From NCBI RefSeq assembly GCF_005889735.1, contig NZ_VCKY01000054.1, positions 1 to 49,752 of the forward strand: a stretch of DNA of 49,752 bases, given 5' to 3'. Origin of the DNA: Nonomuraea turkmeniaca. GTDB lineage: Bacteria > Actinomycetota > Actinomycetes > Streptosporangiales > Streptosporangiaceae. A program made the position numbers and the translations under genes. Below the pieces are notes generated by a model. The model was given only the letters and a program-made list of their open reading frames with translations, searched no databases and was not told the DNA's origin. Positions 46,618-49,752 of this stretch are shown here, in pieces. Position 1 is the stretch's first letter, and each line of letters opens with the position of its first letter.

Positions 46618-47280
46618 TCATGTCGATGCGCGAGTGGCGGCGGCGCGGAGCCCGTCCACCGCGGCCACCGGATCGGAGGCGCCGTAGACGGCGCTGCCGG
46701 CCACGAACACATCGGCGCCCGCCTCGGCGCACCGCCCGATGGTCTCGGCGTCCACGCCCCCGTCGACCTGCACCCAGATCCGCCCGCCGTGCCGCTGGAC
46801 GAGCTCTCGAGCCCGGCGGATCTTCGGCAGCACGCCGTCGAGGAACTTCTGCCCGCCGAACCCGGGCTCGACGGTCATCAGCAGCACCATGTCGATCTCG
46901 GGGAACAGGGCCTCGTACGGCTCGACCGCGGTGGCCGGGTTGAGCGCGAGGCCGGCCCGCGCGCCGAGCAGGCGGATCTCGCGCAGGGTGCGGATCGGGG
47001 CCTTGGCCGCCTCGGCGTGGATGGTCACGCTGCCGGCCCCGGCCTCGGCGTACTGAGGCGCCCACCGGTCCGGGTCGGCGATCATGAGATGGCAGTCGAG
47101 CGGCGTCGCGGTCGCCTTGCGCAGCGCCTCGACCACGGGCAGCCCGAGGGTGAGGTTGGGCACGAAGTGGTAGTCCATGACGTCGACGTGCAGCCAGTCG
47201 GCATTGGGCACGGCGGCGGCCTCGTCGGCGAGCCTGGCGAAGTCGGCGGCGAGGATGCTGGGCGAGATCTGTACGGCCAT
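46618..47280 (-). CDS. rpe: Ribulose-phosphate 3-epimerase
   Basis: 220 residues, a complete TIM barrel. It interconverts ribulose 5-phosphate and xylulose 5-phosphate. Blocks: [33 protein letters not shown] with catalytic Asp and metal His, [25 protein letters not shown], and [11 protein letters not shown] with the second catalytic Asp. Ribulose 5-phosphate is also the substrate of the RibB half of RibBA, so proximity to the riboflavin operon is sensible and common in actinobacteria. It starts 13 bases after the PAP2 gene. Confidence 0.96.
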   Translation of the reverse strand: MAVQISPSILAADFARLADEAAAVPNADWLHVDVMDYHFVPNLTLGLPVVEALRKATATPLDCHLMIADPDRWAPQYAEAGAGSVTIHAEAAKAPIRTLREIRLLGARAGLALNPATAVEPYEALFPEIDMVLLMTVEPGFGGQKFLDGVLPKIRRARELVQRHGGRIWVQVDGGVDAETIGRCAEAGADVFVAGSAVYGASDPVAAVDGLRAAATRAST

Positions 47281-47293
47281 GATTTTCCTCAGT

Positions 47294-48271
47294 CTAGTGA
47301 ACGGGTTGCGCCTGCCTCGCCCGGGACATCAACCCGAGCCTGATGAACGTCACCGGAGCCCCCAACTGCACCCAGAGCGCCAGCGCCGCGTATCCCGCGT
47401 ACGTGACCACGTCGGTCTGCGGCAGCAGGTCACGCTGGACGTACCAGATGAGCGCGGCCACGGCCGTGCCGAGCAGCCAGCGGGCGGCGCGCAGGCCGAG
47501 CGGGCCACCCGCGTCGAACCAGCCGGCCCTGTGCATGATCGAGGCCCCGGCCAGCGTGCCGAACAGCACGCCCGCCATGGTGACGATCGTGGTCAAGCTC
47601 TCGGGCGCGACCTGGCCCGCCGAGCTCCAGCCGGCGGGCAGGGACCAGCCGGCGTACGGCGCGTTGGCGAGCCCTGCGGCGCCGATCAGGGCCCCGGAGA
47701 GCACGGCCGAGGCCGCCAGCTGCGCCCACAGCGTCAGCCCGCGCCACCACGCCGTCAGGGGGCGTTCCAGCTTCAGCACGAGCATCAGCACGGCCGCCCC
47801 GAGCAGCACCCCGGTCACGACGTCCGTGACGAAGTGCACTCCCAGGTAGACGCGGCTCAGGCAGACCAGCCCCGTGAGCCCGCCCGCCGTCCACCACACC
47901 CACGGCCGTGCCACGGTCACGGCCAGCCGGCCCAGGCCGGCGGTGCCGTTCTGGGCATGTCCCGACGGCAGCCCGAAGGCTCCTTCGACGGAGAGCGGGC
48001 GCACCCGGGCGTCGATCCAGTACGGCCTGGGCTGGTGCAGGGCCAGCTTGGCGATCGAGTTGACGGCCGCGGAGACCATCACCGTGAGGGCCAGCCGGAG
48101 GGCGAGCCTCGGATCGACGCACCAGTAGAGAAGGGGCAGGCACAGCAGGAAGAACGTGTCCGTGCCGAACACGGACACGAGCTCCAGCACCGGCCGCACC
48201 CAGTCCGGCCACTGCTGGAGCCAGATGATCGGCTCCAGCTCCGCTCTATGAAGGTCGTCCAGGAAGTCCAC
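47294..48271 (-). CDS. PAP2-family membrane phosphatase
   Basis: 325 residues, about eight membrane segments. The three-part acid phosphatase signature is complete: KLALHQPRP (about 75-83), PSGHAQN (about 102-108) and [12 protein letters not shown] (about 139-150). Such enzymes dephosphorylate lipid phosphates, including undecaprenyl pyrophosphate. The C-terminal half, with several extra membrane segments, is of unknown role. It lies between rsmB and rpe on the same strand. Confidence 0.92.
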   Translation of the reverse strand: MDFLDDLHRAELEPIIWLQQWPDWVRPVLELVSVFGTDTFFLLCLPLLYWCVDPRLALRLALTVMVSAAVNSIAKLALHQPRPYWIDARVRPLSVEGAFGLPSGHAQNGTAGLGRLAVTVARPWVWWTAGGLTGLVCLSRVYLGVHFVTDVVTGVLLGAAVLMLVLKLERPLTAWWRGLTLWAQLAASAVLSGALIGAAGLANAPYAGWSLPAGWSSAGQVAPESLTTIVTMAGVLFGTLAGASIMHRAGWFDAGGPLGLRAARWLLGTAVAALIWYVQRDLLPQTDVVTYAGYAALALWVQLGAPVTFIRLGLMSRARQAQPVH

Positions 48272-48338
48272 GGCATCGATCCGACCACATCTGCCCGCTG
48301 GAACGGCGAATCAACCGATTGCCGGATATCGGCGGGTC

Positions 48339-49752
48339 TCAGGACCGTCTGCGGAGCAGGGCCAGGAACATGGCGTCGGTGCCGTGCCGGTGCGGCCAGA
48401 ACTGGGCGTACGGGCCGTCGCCCAGGCCGTCCACCTCCGGCAGGTAGTCCCGGGCGTCGAGCTGCTCGACATCGTCTCTGCGCCCGGTCACGTCCCCCAC
48501 CACGACCCGGGTCTCGGCCAGGTGTGGCGAGCAGGTCACGTACGCCACCACCCCGCCGGGGCGCACCGCGTCCAGCGCCGCGCCGAGCAGCCGCCGCTGC
48601 AGCCTGCCGAGCTCGGCGATGCCGGACGGATCGCGTCGCCACCGCGCCTCGGGCCGCCGCCGCAGCGCTCCCAGCCCGGTGCACGGCGCGTCCAGCATGA
48701 CCCGGTCGAACACGCCCGGCCGCCAGGCGGGCTCCGTCCCGTCCGCCGTCACCACCGACGCGTGCCGGGTGGTCTGCCAGACCAGCCGGGCGCGGTGGTA
48801 CTGCACGTCGGCGGCCACCAGCCGGGCCCCGCCCGGGAATCCGGAGGGGTCACCGTGGGTGGCGACGGCGTCGAGCAGCCCTGCCTTGCCGCCAGGCCCG
48901 GCGCACATGTCGAGCCACAGCTCCTCGCCCTCCCGCTGCACGGGCACGCGCGTCAGGGCGAGCGCCACCAGCTGACTGGCCTCGTCCTGTACGGCGGCAC
49001 GGGTCCCGGCCACGGCGTCGATCCGCCCGGGGTCGCCTTCGGGCAGGTAGGCGGCGTACGGCGAGTAGCGGCCCGGGATGGCGCCCGCGTCCTCGAGCTC
49101 CTTGACCGAGCTGCGCCCCGGCCGCGCGACCAGCGTCACCAGGGGCCGGGCGTTGTCGGCGTCGAGCAGGTCGGTCAGCTCGTCGTCGCCGCCCAGCGCG
49201 TCGCGGAAGGCGGAGACGATCCACCGCGGGTGACCGTAGGAGACGGCGAGGTGGCCCACCGGGTCGTCGGCCGCGTCCGGCGCGACGATCGGCAGCCAGT
49301 CCTCGAGCGCCCTGGACGCGATCTTGCGCAGGACCGCGTTGGCGAACTTGGCGGCGCCGGGGCCGACGCGCAGGCGTACGAGGTCGACGGTGGTGCCGAC
49401 GGCCGCGTGCGGCGGGACCCGCATGCGCAGGAGCTGGTGTGCGCCGAGCCGGAGGGCGTCGCGCACGTCGGGGTCGGGCGTGCGGTCGCTGCACATCTCG
49501 ATGATCGCGTCGTAGGTGCCGAGGCCACGCAGCGTCCCGTACGCCAGCTCGGTGGCCAGCGCGGCGTCGCGGCCCTTGATGCCGCGTTCGCGCAGGAGGC
49601 GAGGCAGGAGCAGGTTGGCGTAGGCGTCGCGCTCGTCGACGGCGCGCACGACGTCGAAGGCGGCGTTGCGCGCGGGGTCGCGCGGCGGCCTCCCCGGCCC
49701 CCGCGACCGTGCTCCGCCGCCACCGGCCCCACGGCCACCTGCTCCACGGCCT
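48339..49752 (-). CDS. rsmB: RsmB, 16S rRNA C967 m5C methyltransferase (5' end outside window)
   Basis: 470 residues are visible; no start codon occurs in frame before the right edge, so the N-terminus is missing. The first visible residues are Gly/Arg/Pro-rich, then DPARNAAFDVVRAVDERDAYANLLLP begins the NusB-like RNA-binding domain (seen as DPARNAAFDVV). The SAM domain has DMCAGPGGKAGLL, LDAPCTGLGALRRRPE and VTCSPH, with the catalytic Cys in TCSP and the assisting Cys in PCTG. It methylates C967 of 16S rRNA. Assignment is secure. Confidence 0.95.
   Translation of the reverse strand, partial: GRGAGGRGAGGGGARSRGPGRPPRDPARNAAFDVVRAVDERDAYANLLLPRLLRERGIKGRDAALATELAYGTLRGLGTYDAIIEMCSDRTPDPDVRDALRLGAHQLLRMRVPPHAAVGTTVDLVRLRVGPGAAKFANAVLRKIASRALEDWLPIVAPDAADDPVGHLAVSYGHPRWIVSAFRDALGGDDELTDLLDADNARPLVTLVARPGRSSVKELEDAGAIPGRYSPYAAYLPEGDPGRIDAVAGTRAAVQDEASQLVALALTRVPVQREGEELWLDMCAGPGGKAGLLDAVATHGDPSGFPGGARLVAADVQYHRARLVWQTTRHASVVTADGTEPAWRPGVFDRVMLDAPCTGLGALRRRPEARWRRDPSGIAELGRLQRRLLGAALDAVRPGGVVAYVTCSPHLAETRVVVGDVTGRRDDVEQLDARDYLPEVDGLGDGPYAQFWPHRHGTDAMFLALLRRRS

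Overview
The window is very GC-rich, has few intergenic gaps and uses many GTG starts. It carries a complete actinobacterial division and cell-wall (dcw) cluster with the usual actinobacterial flanks: sepF, a YggT protein and divIVA/wag31 downstream of ftsZ, and mraZ-rsmH-ftsL-ftsI at the other end. MurE has a DNPR motif, which predicts meso-diaminopimelate peptidoglycan. An F420-type oxidoreductase, DUF3040, a Ser/Thr kinase-like receptor, a VanJ-like membrane phosphatase and an actinobacterial riboflavin operon fit a filamentous high-GC actinomycete. My best guess is Streptosporangiaceae (Nonomuraea-like), but genus and species cannot be fixed by reading alone.

Region 1 (1-20.3 kb, minus strand) reads in transcription order mraZ, rsmH, ftsL-like, ftsI, murE, murF, mraY, murD, ftsW, murG, murC, ftsQ, ftsZ, yggS, sepF, yggT, divIVA, then a partial membrane protein. 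Most junctions overlap or nearly so. This set makes lipid-linked peptidoglycan precursors, inserts them at the septum and builds the Z-ring. Several proteins carry long low-complexity additions: FtsI has about 320 extra N-terminal residues, FtsZ a linker of about 160 residues with [11 protein letters not shown] repeats, and MurF an insert of about 100 Pro/Gly-rich residues inside its C-terminal domain.

Region 2 (20.3-26.3 kb) begins with a divergent control region holding MraZ-box repeats on both strands. It is followed on the plus strand by a MoxR ATPase, a DUF58 protein and a membrane transglutaminase, a strong terminator, a hairpin-rich gap and a DUF3040 protein.

Region 3 (26.4-32.6 kb, minus strand) has dinB with a LexA-like box, a methyltransferase, an MmcQ/YjbR protein, nusB and efp. 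Next to efp lies the decayed remnant of an M24 aminopeptidase, then a membrane pseudokinase.

Region 4 (32.5-40.6 kb) is accessory: a DUF2975/XRE-regulator pair with a palindromic operator and apparently leaderless start; a dicarboxylate/cystine-type symporter behind a short HVDLCR leader peptide; an LLM oxidoreductase; a VanJ-like phosphatase; and a CoxD-CoxE-XdhC-MobA-like set of molybdenum-hydroxylase maturation genes without the enzyme subunits.

Region 5 (40.6-49.8 kb, minus strand) has rsmB (5' end outside the window), a PAP2 phosphatase, rpe, a DUF2236 protein, an FMN riboswitch, and ribD-ribE-ribM-like-ribBA-ribH followed by a PH-domain membrane protein. No tRNA, rRNA, CRISPR array, insertion sequence or phage gene was seen. 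The most interesting items are the in-frame low-complexity expansions in essential enzymes, the two-way MraZ operators, the leader peptide and the pseudokinase beside an eroded peptidase.
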